DNA from: CADEED01 sp035502995
GTDB taxonomy: Bacteria; Pseudomonadota; Gammaproteobacteria; Steroidobacterales; Steroidobacteraceae
Length of the DNA stretch: 64,000 bases
Assembly: GCA_035502995.1 (NCBI GenBank)
Contig: DATJTW010000010.1
Coordinates: 3,144 to 67,143 of the forward strand
Direction of reading: 5' to 3'
In this document: in pieces, positions 24,942 to 33,974 of the stretch
How the letters are laid out: each line of letters begins with the position of its first letter
How positions within the stretch are numbered: position 1 is the stretch's first letter
Position numbers and translations under genes: made by a program
The notes under the pieces: generated by a model
What the model was told of the DNA's origin: nothing
Databases searched by the model: none
The model's input: only the letters and a program-made list of their open reading frames with translations

Positions 24942-25694
24942 CTAGCTCAGCGCGTGCACGAACCTGGCGGTCAGCAACGACAGCTTCTGCCGCTGTCTGC
25001 CGTTCGCGTCGAAGTTCGACGGGTCCAGCCAGCGTAGATAGGCATCCTGCAGGCCGCCGTGCCAGTCCTTGTCGACGATCGCGAACCACGTGGTGTCACG
25101 GTTGCGACCCTTGTTGACGATGGCCTGGCGGAACGTGCCCTCGTACGTGAACCCGAAGCGCGTCGCCGCGCGGCGCGACGGCAGGTTGCAGCTGTCGCAC
25201 TTCCATTCGAAGCGCCGGTAGCCGAGCTCGAACGCGCTGGCGATGAATAGATAGATGGCCTCGGTGGCCGCGCGCGTCTGCGCGAGGCGCGGCGAGAAGT
25301 AGATGTTGCCCACCTCGATGACGCCGTGTTTCGGCTCGATGCGCATCCACGTGGCATAACCGGCGGGCTGTCCCGTCGTCTTGTCGACGATCGCGTAGAA
25401 CTGCGGATCGCGCGACGCCTGCGAGGTCACGAGGAATTTCTCGAACGATTCGAACCCGTCGAACGGGCCGGAGAACGAATACGTCCAGCGCTCGCCGTGC
25501 ACGTCCTCGGCCTGCGCGGCGTAGAGCTCGCGCGCGTGTCTGCCGGCATCGAGCGGTTCGAGCCGTGCGTATCGGCCGTCCTTCGGCTCGTGCGGTGGAA
25601 ACGGCGGCGGCGTCCAGTCCGGCACGTCGAAGCCGATGGGTTGGCCGAATTCGTTGAAGCGGTGCGAATCGTTCGCCGTGGGTTTCATGCTCAT
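24942..25694 (-). CDS. GNAT family N-acetyltransferase (RimJ/RimL-like)
   Basis: A 250-residue protein: RYARLEPLDAGRHARELYAA opens the domain, PAGYATWMRIEPKHGVIEVGNIYFSPRLAQTRAATEAIYLF is the central acceptor and acetyl-CoA-binding region, and CNLPSRRAATRFGFTYEGTFRQAIVNKGRNRDTTWFAIVD is the C-terminal half typical of RimL/RimJ-like enzymes of the W-x-F-x-I type. Target unknown, possibly a protein N-terminus or a small amine. The start is ATG 25694 or the in-frame ATG 25688. It is divergent from the S9 peptidase gene (142-base gap, in which I see no clear element). Confidence 0.85.
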   Translation of the reverse strand: MSMKPTANDSHRFNEFGQPIGFDVPDWTPPPFPPHEPKDGRYARLEPLDAGRHARELYAAQAEDVHGERWTYSFSGPFDGFESFEKFLVTSQASRDPQFYAIVDKTTGQPAGYATWMRIEPKHGVIEVGNIYFSPRLAQTRAATEAIYLFIASAFELGYRRFEWKCDSCNLPSRRAATRFGFTYEGTFRQAIVNKGRNRDTTWFAIVDKDWHGGLQDAYLRWLDPSNFDANGRQRQKLSLLTARFVHALS

Positions 25695-25836
25695 GGCCGC
25701 CATTGTGAGGCCGGCACCGAGCCGGGGCGAAGGGCCACTTCGCCGAAACGTGGCCGCCCGTCTTGCGCCGGCGAAATCGCGCTCGGCAGAATGGTTCATG
25801 CCGCGCGGCTCTCGCGCCAACCCTCCAGGGAATTCC

Positions 25837-27882
25837 ATGCCGCGTCTCACCGCTCTCTGCGCACTCCTTTTAATGTCCGCCGCCGCCGTGGCGCAGACCT
25901 TGCCGGCTCCCGGTACCCGCCAGCTCACCGCCGAGAAGATGTGGGCGATGAAGCGGCTCGGCGAGCCGTCGATCACGGCCGATGGCAAGCTCGCCGTGGT
26001 CCCGGTGACCGGCTACGACATCGGCCAGAACAAGGGATCCACCGACCTGTGGCTGGTGCCCCTGGCCGGCGGCGCCGCGCGCCAGTTGACCAGCGACAAG
26101 GCCAGCGACACGCAGCCGACCGTGAGCCCCGACGGCAAGTGGGTGGCGTTCCTGTCCAAGCGCGGCGACGACACCGAGACGCAGCTCTACGTGATCGCGA
26201 TCGACGGCGGCGAAGCGCGCCGCGTGACGAACGTGCCCACCGGCGTCGACGCGCCGAAATGGTTTCCGGACGGCAAGCGGCTCGCCTTCGTCACCGAGAT
26301 CTGGCCCGATCTCGTGCGCTGGGAAGACCAGGCGGCGCGCAAGAAGGAACGCGCGGATTCGAAGATGACGGCGCGCGTCTGGACGAAGGCGCCGATCTCG
26401 TACTTCGACCACTTCCTCGACGACCGCGAGGCGCACCTGTTCTCGATCTCCGTCGACGGCGGCGAGCCGCAGGCGATCACGCGCCAGTCCGGCTATTTCC
26501 TCTACAAGAAGGTGTACAGCAGCTCGTCGTACGACATCTCGCCAGACGGCCTCGAAGTCGCGTTCTCCGCCGACGTCGACAAGAGCGGCGTCGACAGCAA
26601 CCTCGACCTCATCCTGCTGCCCACCTGCGGCTGCAAGCCGGCGCGCGACCTGACGCCCGACAGCAAGGCCGACGACACCAACCCGCTGTACAGCCCCGAC
26701 GGCCGCCGGCTCGCGTTCACGCAGCAGCGCATCACGCGTTTCTACGCGGACCGCGACCGGCTGATGATCCTGGATCGTGCGGCCAACAAGATCGTCGGCG
26801 TCACCGAGAACTTCGACCGCTCGGTCGAGGACCTGGTCTGGGAGCGCGATTCGCGCACGTTGTTGGGCGCCATCGAGGATTCCGCCTTGCGCCGCGTCTA
26901 CCGCTTCCGCCTCGACGGCGGCGTGCCGGAGCCGCTGACGAAGGACGGCACGATCGGCAGCCTCGCGCTGGCGCGCAACGGTTCGGCACTGGTCGGCATC
27001 CGCCAGACGTTCACGGAGCCGCCGACGCTGGTGTCCATCACGCCGCGCGGCGTCGTGAAGAAGATCTCCACGTTCAACGACGAGGCACTCGCCGCGGTCG
27101 ACCAGGGCCGCTACGAAAGCGTCACGTACAAGGGCGCGAAGGACGCCGACATCCAGATGTGGGTGGTCTATCCACCCGGCTTCGACGCGACGAAGAAATA
27201 CCCGCTGCTGATGCTGCTGCACGGCGGCCCGCACAGCGCAATGACCGACGCGTTGCAGTGGCGCTGGAACGCCGAGGTGATGGCGGGCTGGGGCTACGTC
27301 GTGACGTGGCACAACTTCCACGGCTCGAGCGGCTTCGGCAACGACTTCACCGACAGCATCAATCCGGATTGGATCACGATGCCGTACGAGGACACGATCA
27401 AGGCCGCGGACTTCATGGCCGCGAAACCTTTCATCGACGAGGACCGCATGGTCGCGGCCGGCGGCAGCTACGGCGGCTTCCTGGCGACCACGTTGCTGGG
27501 CCGGCCGAACCCGTTCAAGGCGCTGGTGGCGCACGCCGCGGTGTACAACCTGTACACGCAGCAGGGCTCCGACTACGGCTCGGACAAGGAACGTTTCTTC
27601 GACTTCTGGGACAAGCCGCAGGAGTTCGAGAAGTACTCGCCGCACATGTCGGCCGGCAACTTCAAGACACCCACGCTGGTGATCCACAACCAGCTCGACC
27701 TGCGCGTGCCGCTGAACCACGGCGTCGAGCTGTTCAACACGCTGCAGAAGAAAGGCGTGCCTTCGAAGCTGGTGTATTTCCCCGACGAGAACCACTGGGT
27801 GCTTAAGCCGCAGAACTCGCTGTTCTGGTACCGCACCGTGCAGGACTGGGTGGGCACGTACGCCGCACCGGGCGGAAAGTAG
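25837..27882 (+). CDS. S9 family serine peptidase (prolyl oligopeptidase type), exported
   Basis: A 681-residue protein with a signal peptide (LTALCALLLMSAAAVAQ). Residues about 30-400 form a WD40/TolB-like beta-propeller (TVSPDGKWVAFLSKRGDDTETQLYVI, SPDGRRLAFTQQR). The C-terminal catalytic domain has GGSYGGF with Ser544, Asp in HNQLDLRVPLNHG and His in PDENHWV. Related to dipeptidyl- and acylaminoacyl-peptidases; probably degrades short peptides in the periplasm. The ATG at 25837 is chosen because it opens the signal peptide; the upstream in-frame ATGs lie within the divergent acetyltransferase gene. The gene ends exactly where the convergent cupin gene ends. Confidence 0.93.
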   Translation: MPRLTALCALLLMSAAAVAQTLPAPGTRQLTAEKMWAMKRLGEPSITADGKLAVVPVTGYDIGQNKGSTDLWLVPLAGGAARQLTSDKASDTQPTVSPDGKWVAFLSKRGDDTETQLYVIAIDGGEARRVTNVPTGVDAPKWFPDGKRLAFVTEIWPDLVRWEDQAARKKERADSKMTARVWTKAPISYFDHFLDDREAHLFSISVDGGEPQAITRQSGYFLYKKVYSSSSYDISPDGLEVAFSADVDKSGVDSNLDLILLPTCGCKPARDLTPDSKADDTNPLYSPDGRRLAFTQQRITRFYADRDRLMILDRAANKIVGVTENFDRSVEDLVWERDSRTLLGAIEDSALRRVYRFRLDGGVPEPLTKDGTIGSLALARNGSALVGIRQTFTEPPTLVSITPRGVVKKISTFNDEALAAVDQGRYESVTYKGAKDADIQMWVVYPPGFDATKKYPLLMLLHGGPHSAMTDALQWRWNAEVMAGWGYVVTWHNFHGSSGFGNDFTDSINPDWITMPYEDTIKAADFMAAKPFIDEDRMVAAGGSYGGFLATTLLGRPNPFKALVAHAAVYNLYTQQGSDYGSDKERFFDFWDKPQEFEKYSPHMSAGNFKTPTLVIHNQLDLRVPLNHGVELFNTLQKKGVPSKLVYFPDENHWVLKPQNSLFWYRTVQDWVGTYAAPGGK

Positions 27883-28332
27883 CTAGAGGTCGGTGACCTC
27901 GAACAGCTTGCCGTTGCGCGTGACGCGTTTGCCGAGCGTCGGGTGGTCGATGACCTCGATCTCCCGGTTCTCGCCGCCGACCAGGTAGACGAGGTCGTCC
28001 GGCCCGGGGTTGCGCAGCAGGTGCGCGACCGACGGCGCGGGGAAGCCGATGAAGTCGCCGGCGGCGATGTCGTAGTCCTCGCCGTCGATCGTCGCGACGG
28101 CACGGCCGGACAACACGTAGATCCACTCCTCTTCATTCTGGTGGGAGTGATACACGGTCGATTCCCTGCCGGCCGGCACGCGGATGAAGTTCACGCCGGT
28201 GCGTTTCAGGCCCACGCTGCGCGCGAGCTGCGTGCCGAGGATCAGCGAGTCGGGGTTCCACGGATGGCTGAATTCCTGCGCGTGCGCGGCGATGTCCGCG
28301 GCGCGCACGATGTTGAGCGACGGTTTGTCCAT
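27883..28332 (-). CDS. Cupin domain protein
   Basis: A 149-residue single-domain cupin. Motif 1 is YHSHQNEEEWIYVLSGRAVATIDGEDY, giving a His-His-Glu metal site, and motif 2 is GDFIGFPAPSVAHLLRNPG with the second His. Such proteins are small metal-dependent isomerases, dioxygenases or sugar-binding proteins; the substrate here is unknown. It is 17 bases downstream of the TonB-dependent receptor gene on the same strand and is probably the last gene of that transcript. Its stop abuts the stop of the convergent S9 peptidase gene with no spacer. Confidence 0.85.
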   Translation of the reverse strand: MDKPSLNIVRAADIAAHAQEFSHPWNPDSLILGTQLARSVGLKRTGVNFIRVPAGRESTVYHSHQNEEEWIYVLSGRAVATIDGEDYDIAAGDFIGFPAPSVAHLLRNPGPDDLVYLVGGENREIEVIDHPTLGKRVTRNGKLFEVTDL

Positions 28333-28349
28333 GGCCGGCAGTCTACCAG

Positions 28350-30677
28350 TCACGGGATTTCCCAGTTCACGCCTAACAACACGTAGCGCGGGAACGTGCT
28401 GTCGTAGTCGCGGTTCAGCGTCCACGCGCCATCGTCCTGCGTCAGCGAATAACTCGTGCAGCACGGCGTCTGGCGGTTGCCGGCATTGTTGACGTCGACG
28501 TAGAAGTGCAGCGCGCTGGCGCGCAGCGCCATCGTCCACGTGGCGCGCAGGTCGATCGACGTGGTGCGCGGATACGCGAGCCCGTTGCGCGGCAGCAGCT
28601 CGATCTCGCCGGTGTCCGCGTCGACCAGCCGCAGCGCATTGCGCCGCCAGCCGCTGCGCCACTGCAGCGTGCCGGAGAGCTGCCACGGGCGACGCGTCCA
28701 CGACAACCCCGCGTTCACGGCATTGCGCTGGTCCCAGGTGCGCGCGACCTTGAAGCCGGGGAACTCGTCCTGCGATTCGGTCCAGCTGTACGCGAGCCAG
28801 CCCGCCCAGCGCTCCGCGGGTTGCCAGCGCAGCGTGGACTCGACGCCGTACGCGCTGGCACCGGTCGGCGCGACGCGCACGCGATCGACCTCGAGCTCCG
28901 GCAGCGGCACCAGCGCATCGAGCAGGTTCTCGTAGATGGGCACGGGATCGTAGACACGCTTGCGGAACGCCTCGACGCGCAGCGACCAGTCCTCGTGCAG
29001 CTGGTGCTCAACCGCGAGCACGCCCTGCTCGGCGCGCTGCACCTCGTGGAACACCGGCTCCGCGTCCTGGATCTGCAGTTCGTCGGGGCGCTCGGACTGG
29101 TGCGTGCGGCCGAACGCGGCGCGGAAACGCCAGCGCGGCAGCGGGTGCCATTCGAGCAGCAGGCGCGGCGAGAACTGGTTCGCGTCGAAGCCGTCGTAGC
29201 GCTGGCCGTCCCAGCGCAGGCCGCCGCTCATCGTCAGCGCGTCCAGCGGCTGCCAGGCGTACAGCAGATAGGCCGCGTACGAGTCGCCGCCGGTGTCGAG
29301 ATTGCGCGCGTAGGCGACGCTCTGCGGCCGGCCGAACGCGGCCGCGAAGCGCGGCTCGAACATCGCATCGCTGCGGTATTCGTATTCGGAGACGTAGTGC
29401 GCGGCTTCGATGCCGACCGCCAGCTGCGCGTGCCGCACGCTGTGCGACAGCTCGGCGCGCAGCGTGCTCGCGTCGTGGCGGCGCACGTCGTCGACGCTGC
29501 CGAACGCGTTGTCGCGCGCGATCGAACCGCGCCGCGTCGTGTGCCGCTCGGTGTGCGACAGCGCGGTGTCGAGCCGCCAGCGGTCGGCCAACGCGAACTC
29601 GCCGCGCAGCCAGCCGGTGGCGTCGCGATAACTGGCGGTGGCGCTTTCGTCGTCGCTGGCATCGAAATCGAGTTTGTCGTCGAGCAGGAGCCAGCCGGCG
29701 ACGAGCTTGTTCCTGTCTCCGACCGGCAGCTCGACGCGCCCCAACACGTCGGTGAAATCCGGATCGCCGATGCGGTCGTTGACCTCGTCGACCAGGCCCA
29801 GCGAGCTGACGCGCGCGGCACCCAGCCACTCCAGGCCGTGCTGGTCGGTGCGGCCGCTGGTGACGGCGGACAGGAACAGCGGCGAGAGGCCGAAGATCCA
29901 GCGGTCGGTGTCGTCGGCGCGGCGCGGCACGATGTCGAGCGCGCCGGAGAGCCGGTCGCCGAACCGCACCGGCAACACGCCGCTGTAGAAATCCATGCTG
30001 TCGACGACGGCCGGATCGAGCACGCCCAACAACCCCTGGAAATCCTTGAAGTGGAACGGCTCGAACAGCGGGATGCCGTCGTAGTAGACGGCCAGCTCGC
30101 TCTGGCGGCCGCCGCGCACGTACGGCCGCGAGGAAACGCCATTCGTCGCGGTGCCCGGCAGGTACTTGGTGACGCGCAGCACGTCCTGGTCGAGACCCGG
30201 CAACGCCTCGATGTCGTCGCGCGACAGCTCGGCGGCGCCGGCGACGCGCTGCGTCGACACGCGGTAACGGCTGGCGTAGACGGCGATTTCCTCAAGCGGC
30301 GCTTCGGGCGACGCGGGTGTGTCGGGCCCGGCGGCGGGCTTTTCCGCCGGTGCGGCGACTTCCTCGGCGCGCACGATAGCGAACGTGCCGGCGCGGATCG
30401 GCCGCAGCGCGAGACCGTGCGGCGCGAGCAGCCGGCGCGCCACGTCCTCGGCGGCGCCACGCCCCGGATCCGCAGTGACGCGCAGGTCCGGCGTGACGAG
30501 CACCGACGACCAGATCAGGGTGAGGCCGCGCCGCTCGAGATCGGCCAGCGCGGTAGTCAGGGGCTCGCCGACCGTCGCGGCCAGTGCGACGCGCGCGCAC
30601 AACCACGCGCACGCCAACGACAGCGTGGTGCCGCGAAGCAGGGTTCGATCAGCCGGCCGCCGCCCGACGTTTCTCAA
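28350..30677 (-). CDS. TonB-dependent receptor with N-terminal STN signalling domain
   Basis: A 775-residue outer-membrane receptor. Signal peptide LSLACAWLCARVALA, then an STN (secretin/TonB N-terminus) domain at about residues 35-100 (LERRGLTLIWSSVLVTPDLRV, LLAPHGLALRPI). A Pro/Ala linker leads to a plug (VDGIPLFEP-like YYDGIPLFEPFHFKDFQGLLG, RFGDRLSGALDI) and a 22-strand-type barrel ending LLGVNWEIP. With the FecR and ECF sigma genes directly upstream this is a FecA-like surface-signalling system. The ligand is not determined. The start is ambiguous: TTG at 30677, overlapping the anti-sigma gene by 29 bases, is the longest option. Confidence 0.9.
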   Translation of the reverse strand: MRNVGRRPADRTLLRGTTLSLACAWLCARVALAATVGEPLTTALADLERRGLTLIWSSVLVTPDLRVTADPGRGAAEDVARRLLAPHGLALRPIRAGTFAIVRAEEVAAPAEKPAAGPDTPASPEAPLEEIAVYASRYRVSTQRVAGAAELSRDDIEALPGLDQDVLRVTKYLPGTATNGVSSRPYVRGGRQSELAVYYDGIPLFEPFHFKDFQGLLGVLDPAVVDSMDFYSGVLPVRFGDRLSGALDIVPRRADDTDRWIFGLSPLFLSAVTSGRTDQHGLEWLGAARVSSLGLVDEVNDRIGDPDFTDVLGRVELPVGDRNKLVAGWLLLDDKLDFDASDDESATASYRDATGWLRGEFALADRWRLDTALSHTERHTTRRGSIARDNAFGSVDDVRRHDASTLRAELSHSVRHAQLAVGIEAAHYVSEYEYRSDAMFEPRFAAAFGRPQSVAYARNLDTGGDSYAAYLLYAWQPLDALTMSGGLRWDGQRYDGFDANQFSPRLLLEWHPLPRWRFRAAFGRTHQSERPDELQIQDAEPVFHEVQRAEQGVLAVEHQLHEDWSLRVEAFRKRVYDPVPIYENLLDALVPLPELEVDRVRVAPTGASAYGVESTLRWQPAERWAGWLAYSWTESQDEFPGFKVARTWDQRNAVNAGLSWTRRPWQLSGTLQWRSGWRRNALRLVDADTGEIELLPRNGLAYPRTTSIDLRATWTMALRASALHFYVDVNNAGNRQTPCCTSYSLTQDDGAWTLNRDYDSTFPRYVLLGVNWEIP

Positions 30678-31659
30678 TGACGACTTTCGCGCCCTCGCGG
30701 TGCCAGGCGAGATCCGCAGTTGCGAGCACGTAACTCAGGGCTTCGACCGGTTCGAGCTCGTCGATCGAGCCCTTGAGTTGCACCTGCGAGAATTGTCCGG
30801 CGTCGACACCGTCGCTGTAAATCGGTGCGAGTCCCGTTTCGCGCTGGAACCAGGCGAGGAAGCCGGCGAGCGTCGCACCTTCGAGCTTGAACGACGACGG
30901 GAGCTTGCCGATCCACTCGAAGCGCGCATCGACGGGATCGATCGTGCCTTCGACCAGCTCGGCGCCGTCGCGACGCAGCAGCCAGTGACCGGCTTCGGCG
31001 ACGCGCTGCGACTGTCCGATGGTCAGCTGCGCGCGGCCTTCGCGCACGGCGACCTCGACTTCATGCGGCGCCGTATCGGCGCCGACGCGCACGAGGTATT
31101 GCGTGCCGAGGTGCGTCACTTCGCCATACGGCGTCACGATGCGCAGCGGCGCATGCGCGCCCGGCGTCGCATCGACGAAGGCCTGGCCCGCAGACAGTTC
31201 CAGCCGGTCGGCGGCGACGAAGCGCGCCCGTGTGTTGCCGGCGAGGCGCACGGTGAGGTCCGGCGACAGCCGCAGCAGGACGCCGCCCTGCGCGGCCACC
31301 TGCAGCGTGCTGCCGGCGGCGACGGTGCCGCCGTCGGCCAGCGCGTCGCGACCGTCCAGCCAGCCGGCGCCGCGCGATTCGACGTTGCCGTCGATGGACT
31401 CGACGCGCGCGACCAGGTCCCGGGGCTGCGAACCGCGCCAGGTCAGGCCGGCGAGCAGCGCGACCACGACGCCGGCCGCGACGGCCCAGCGCACGCGCGA
31501 ACGGCGCGACGATGGGGATGCGACCGCCGGCGCGTGCTGCGCCGCGAACTCCGCCTGTAGTTTGGCGAACGCGCGCTCGCGCGCCGCGGGCGGCGGCGCC
31601 ACCTTGAGCTGCGCCAGCAACGCGGCGGTTTCGCGTTCGTCGTCGGTCGGCGTATTCAT
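30649..31659 (-). CDS. FecR-type anti-sigma/signal transducer
   Basis: A 336-residue protein with a cytoplasmic N-terminus (ETAALLAQLKVAP), one membrane helix at about residues 57-75 (VRWAVAAGVVVALLAGLTW) and a periplasmic FecR domain (GSTLQVAAQGGVLLRLSPDLTVRLAGNTRARFV, VTPYGEVTHLGTQYLVRV). The C-terminal STN-like segment (FLAWFQRETGLAPIY) is the expected contact with the receptor. In the Fec paradigm it holds or activates the ECF sigma factor in response to the receptor. Its ATG overlaps the sigma gene's stop (ATGA). Confidence 0.92.
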   Translation of the reverse strand: MNTPTDDERETAALLAQLKVAPPPAARERAFAKLQAEFAAQHAPAVASPSSRRSRVRWAVAAGVVVALLAGLTWRGSQPRDLVARVESIDGNVESRGAGWLDGRDALADGGTVAAGSTLQVAAQGGVLLRLSPDLTVRLAGNTRARFVAADRLELSAGQAFVDATPGAHAPLRIVTPYGEVTHLGTQYLVRVGADTAPHEVEVAVREGRAQLTIGQSQRVAEAGHWLLRRDGAELVEGTIDPVDARFEWIGKLPSSFKLEGATLAGFLAWFQRETGLAPIYSDGVDAGQFSQVQLKGSIDELEPVEALSYVLATADLAWHREGAKVVIEKRRAAAG

Positions 31660-32294
31660 GGCAGGAGGTCTCCGGCGGCGAACCCGCGCACCGCGAGCGC
31701 CGAACGAAAGGCCGCCCGCGCCCGCTGCAGCTGCGACTGCGCGGCCTCGAACGACAGCCCGACGCGTTGCGCGATGCGCTCGACGTCCCACTCTTCGATG
31801 TACTTCAGCTCCAAGATCTCACCGTACCTGCCCGGCAACTCATCGAGGACCTGCCGGATCAATTTCAATCTCTCGGCGCCCGCGAGCGCCTTGTCCGCCG
31901 CGCCTTCGGGAGCGGCCACGGCGCGCGCCGCGTCGCGTGCCTGTCCTTCCGCATCGAGGCTCACCGTGTGCGCGGCGATGCGCGCGGATTTTTCGACGAG
32001 ATCCGCGATCTCGTTGCGGCAGATCTGCGCGAGCCAGGAAAACAGGCTCGCCTCGCCGCGCCAGGTCGAGAGACCGCGCAGCGCGCGCACCAGCGCGTTC
32101 TGGGCCGCGTCCTCCGCCAGCGTCGCGTCGCCACGCAGGCGTGCGTAGGCGAACCGGTACAAGCGGTCGAAGTATTCGTCGAAGAACTGCCGCAGCGCGA
32201 CCTGATCGCCCGCCAGCAGCCGTTGCACCAGCAGCCGATCGTCTTCCATCTCGACGCAGGTTAGACGGCGCGGCCCCGGACAATCAATCGCCAT
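31656..32294 (-). CDS. RNA polymerase ECF (sigma-70 family) sigma factor
   Basis: A 212-residue ECF sigma factor: region 2 is FFDEYFDRLYRFAYARLRGDATLAEDAAQNALVRALRGLSTWRGEASLFSWLAQICRNEIADL; region 4 is VLDELPGRYGEILELKYIEEWDVERIAQRVGLSFEAAQSQLQRARAAFR, with a helix-turn-helix. An in-frame ATG at 32249 (MEDDRLL) would give 197 residues, a more usual length; which start is used is undecided. It heads the sigma/anti-sigma/receptor operon and is divergent from the Omp85 gene. Autoregulation is likely but no FecI-type promoter is obvious. Confidence 0.92.
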   Translation of the reverse strand: MAIDCPGPRRLTCVEMEDDRLLVQRLLAGDQVALRQFFDEYFDRLYRFAYARLRGDATLAEDAAQNALVRALRGLSTWRGEASLFSWLAQICRNEIADLVEKSARIAAHTVSLDAEGQARDAARAVAAPEGAADKALAGAERLKLIRQVLDELPGRYGEILELKYIEEWDVERIAQRVGLSFEAAQSQLQRARAAFRSALAVRGFAAGDLLP

Positions 32295-32372
32295 GCACCG
32301 GGTTTCCCTTGCGACTCATCCGGTTACGGAAATTTCACGATTGATCGGCGCGCGCCGGGCGGTCTCACCCGC

Positions 32373-33974
32373 ATGGTTCGCCACTCGCTGCGCACGCTCG
32401 CCTGCCTCGCCCTCACCACGGGCGCGGCCTCCGCCGACGACCTCGTACCCGTGGAGGGCGAACGCATCGGCACGATCTCCGTGCGCGTCCGGGACATCTT
32501 CGACACGACGAAGCCGGGCGAGAACAAGGCCGTCTACCGGCTGGCGAACCGGCTGCACGTCGACACGCGCGAAGACGCGCTGCGCGCCCAACTACTGTTC
32601 GGCGAGGGCGACGCATACTCGCCGCGCGTGATCGAGGAGACCGAGCGCGCGCTGCGCCGGCTGCGTTACGTGCGCGAGCCGCACATCCAGGTGGTCGGCC
32701 GGCACGACGGCGTGGTCGACCTCGAGGTCACCGCCGCCGACGTGTGGACGCTGAGCCCGGGCCTGTCGTACGGGCGAAAGGGTGGCGCGAACACGACCAG
32801 CTTCGAATTCGACGACTACAACGTGTTCGGCACGGGCAAGCGGCTGTCCATCGGCGAGCACAGCGACGTCGACCGCAGCTCGACCTCGTTCCTGTGGAGC
32901 GACCCGAACGTATTCGGCACGCGCTGGACCACCGAGGCGCGCTACTCCGCCAACGACGACGGCAACGGCATGGCGCTCGACGTCGAACGGCCTTTCTACT
33001 CGTTCGACACGCGCTGGACCGCCGGCCTGGGCTTCGCCAGCGACGACGGCGTGCAGCATCGCTACTCGCTCGGCGAGCGCAACGACGCGTTCCGGCGCGA
33101 AGCGCGCACCGCGGACCTGCACGTCGGCACGTCGCGCGGCTGGGACGACGGCTGGGTGCGGCGTTTCACCACCGGCCTGCGTTTCGATGAAGCGCGGTTC
33201 TCCGACGCGCCCGGCGTCGCTCCCAGTGCGAGACTGCCCGGCGACCGCTCGTTCGCGTATCCGTACGCCGGCGTCGAGTTCATCCAGGACGACTTCGCGA
33301 CGAACACGAACGTCGACCAGATCGAGCGCACCGAGGATTTCGAATTCGGCCGGCGCTTCCGCGTCGAGGTCGGCTACGCGAACTCGATGTTCGGTGGCGA
33401 CGATTCCGCCACGCTGCTGCGCGCCGATGCGAGCCGCGGCTGGCGCCTGCACGAGGACCACACGTTGTTCCTCGGCGCCGGATTCGCCGGCCGTTACGAA
33501 GGCGGCGCCGCGCGCAACACGCTGTTCTCCGCGAGTGCCCGCTACGACTGGCGCACCAGCGCGAACTCGCTGTTCCACGTCTCGCTGAGCGGCGACGTCG
33601 GCCACGCGCTCGATCTCGACAACGACCAGCTGCTCGGCGGCGACAACGGCCTGCGCGGCTATCCACTGCGCTACCAGGCCGGCACGTCGCGCGCGCTCCT
33701 GACGCTCGAGCAGCGCTTCTACACGAACTGGTACCCGTTCCGGCTGTTCCACGTCGGCGGCGCGGTGTTCACGGACATCGGCCGCAGCTTCGGGCCCAGC
33801 GCGCTCGACGTGCCGAACCTCGGCACGTTGCGCGACGTCGGCTTCGGCCTGCGTTTTTCCAATTCGCGGTCCGCGCTGGCGAACGTGCTGCACGTCGACG
33901 TCGCGTTCCCGCTCGATGGCGACAAATCCATCAGGAGCATGCAGTTCCTGGTCGAAACGAAAAGGAGTTTCTGA
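32373..33974 (+). CDS. Omp85-superfamily outer-membrane protein
   Basis: A 533-residue protein with a signal peptide (LACLALTTGAASA). One or two POTRA-like segments follow (DALRAQLLFGEGDAYSPRVIEETERALRRLRYVREPHIQVVGRHDGVVDLEVTAADVW). The rest is a 16-strand-type barrel with the loop-6 signature GGDNGLRGYPLRY, equivalent to the VRGF/Y motif. With so few POTRA units it is not BamA itself; TamA-like or a lipid/protein-handling relative is likely. Its stop overlaps the start of the phosphoethanolamine transferase gene (TGATG). Confidence 0.87.
   Translation: MVRHSLRTLACLALTTGAASADDLVPVEGERIGTISVRVRDIFDTTKPGENKAVYRLANRLHVDTREDALRAQLLFGEGDAYSPRVIEETERALRRLRYVREPHIQVVGRHDGVVDLEVTAADVWTLSPGLSYGRKGGANTTSFEFDDYNVFGTGKRLSIGEHSDVDRSSTSFLWSDPNVFGTRWTTEARYSANDDGNGMALDVERPFYSFDTRWTAGLGFASDDGVQHRYSLGERNDAFRREARTADLHVGTSRGWDDGWVRRFTTGLRFDEARFSDAPGVAPSARLPGDRSFAYPYAGVEFIQDDFATNTNVDQIERTEDFEFGRRFRVEVGYANSMFGGDDSATLLRADASRGWRLHEDHTLFLGAGFAGRYEGGAARNTLFSASARYDWRTSANSLFHVSLSGDVGHALDLDNDQLLGGDNGLRGYPLRYQAGTSRALLTLEQRFYTNWYPFRLFHVGGAVFTDIGRSFGPSALDVPNLGTLRDVGFGLRFSNSRSALANVLHVDVAFPLDGDKSIRSMQFLVETKRSF

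Noticed and set aside
18224..28379. TTGTTAGGC words (18224, 24525, 28371) as a regulatory motif
   Set aside because: All three are Leu-Leu-Gly codons inside genes; noted only as rare-codon context, too few for a separate claim.
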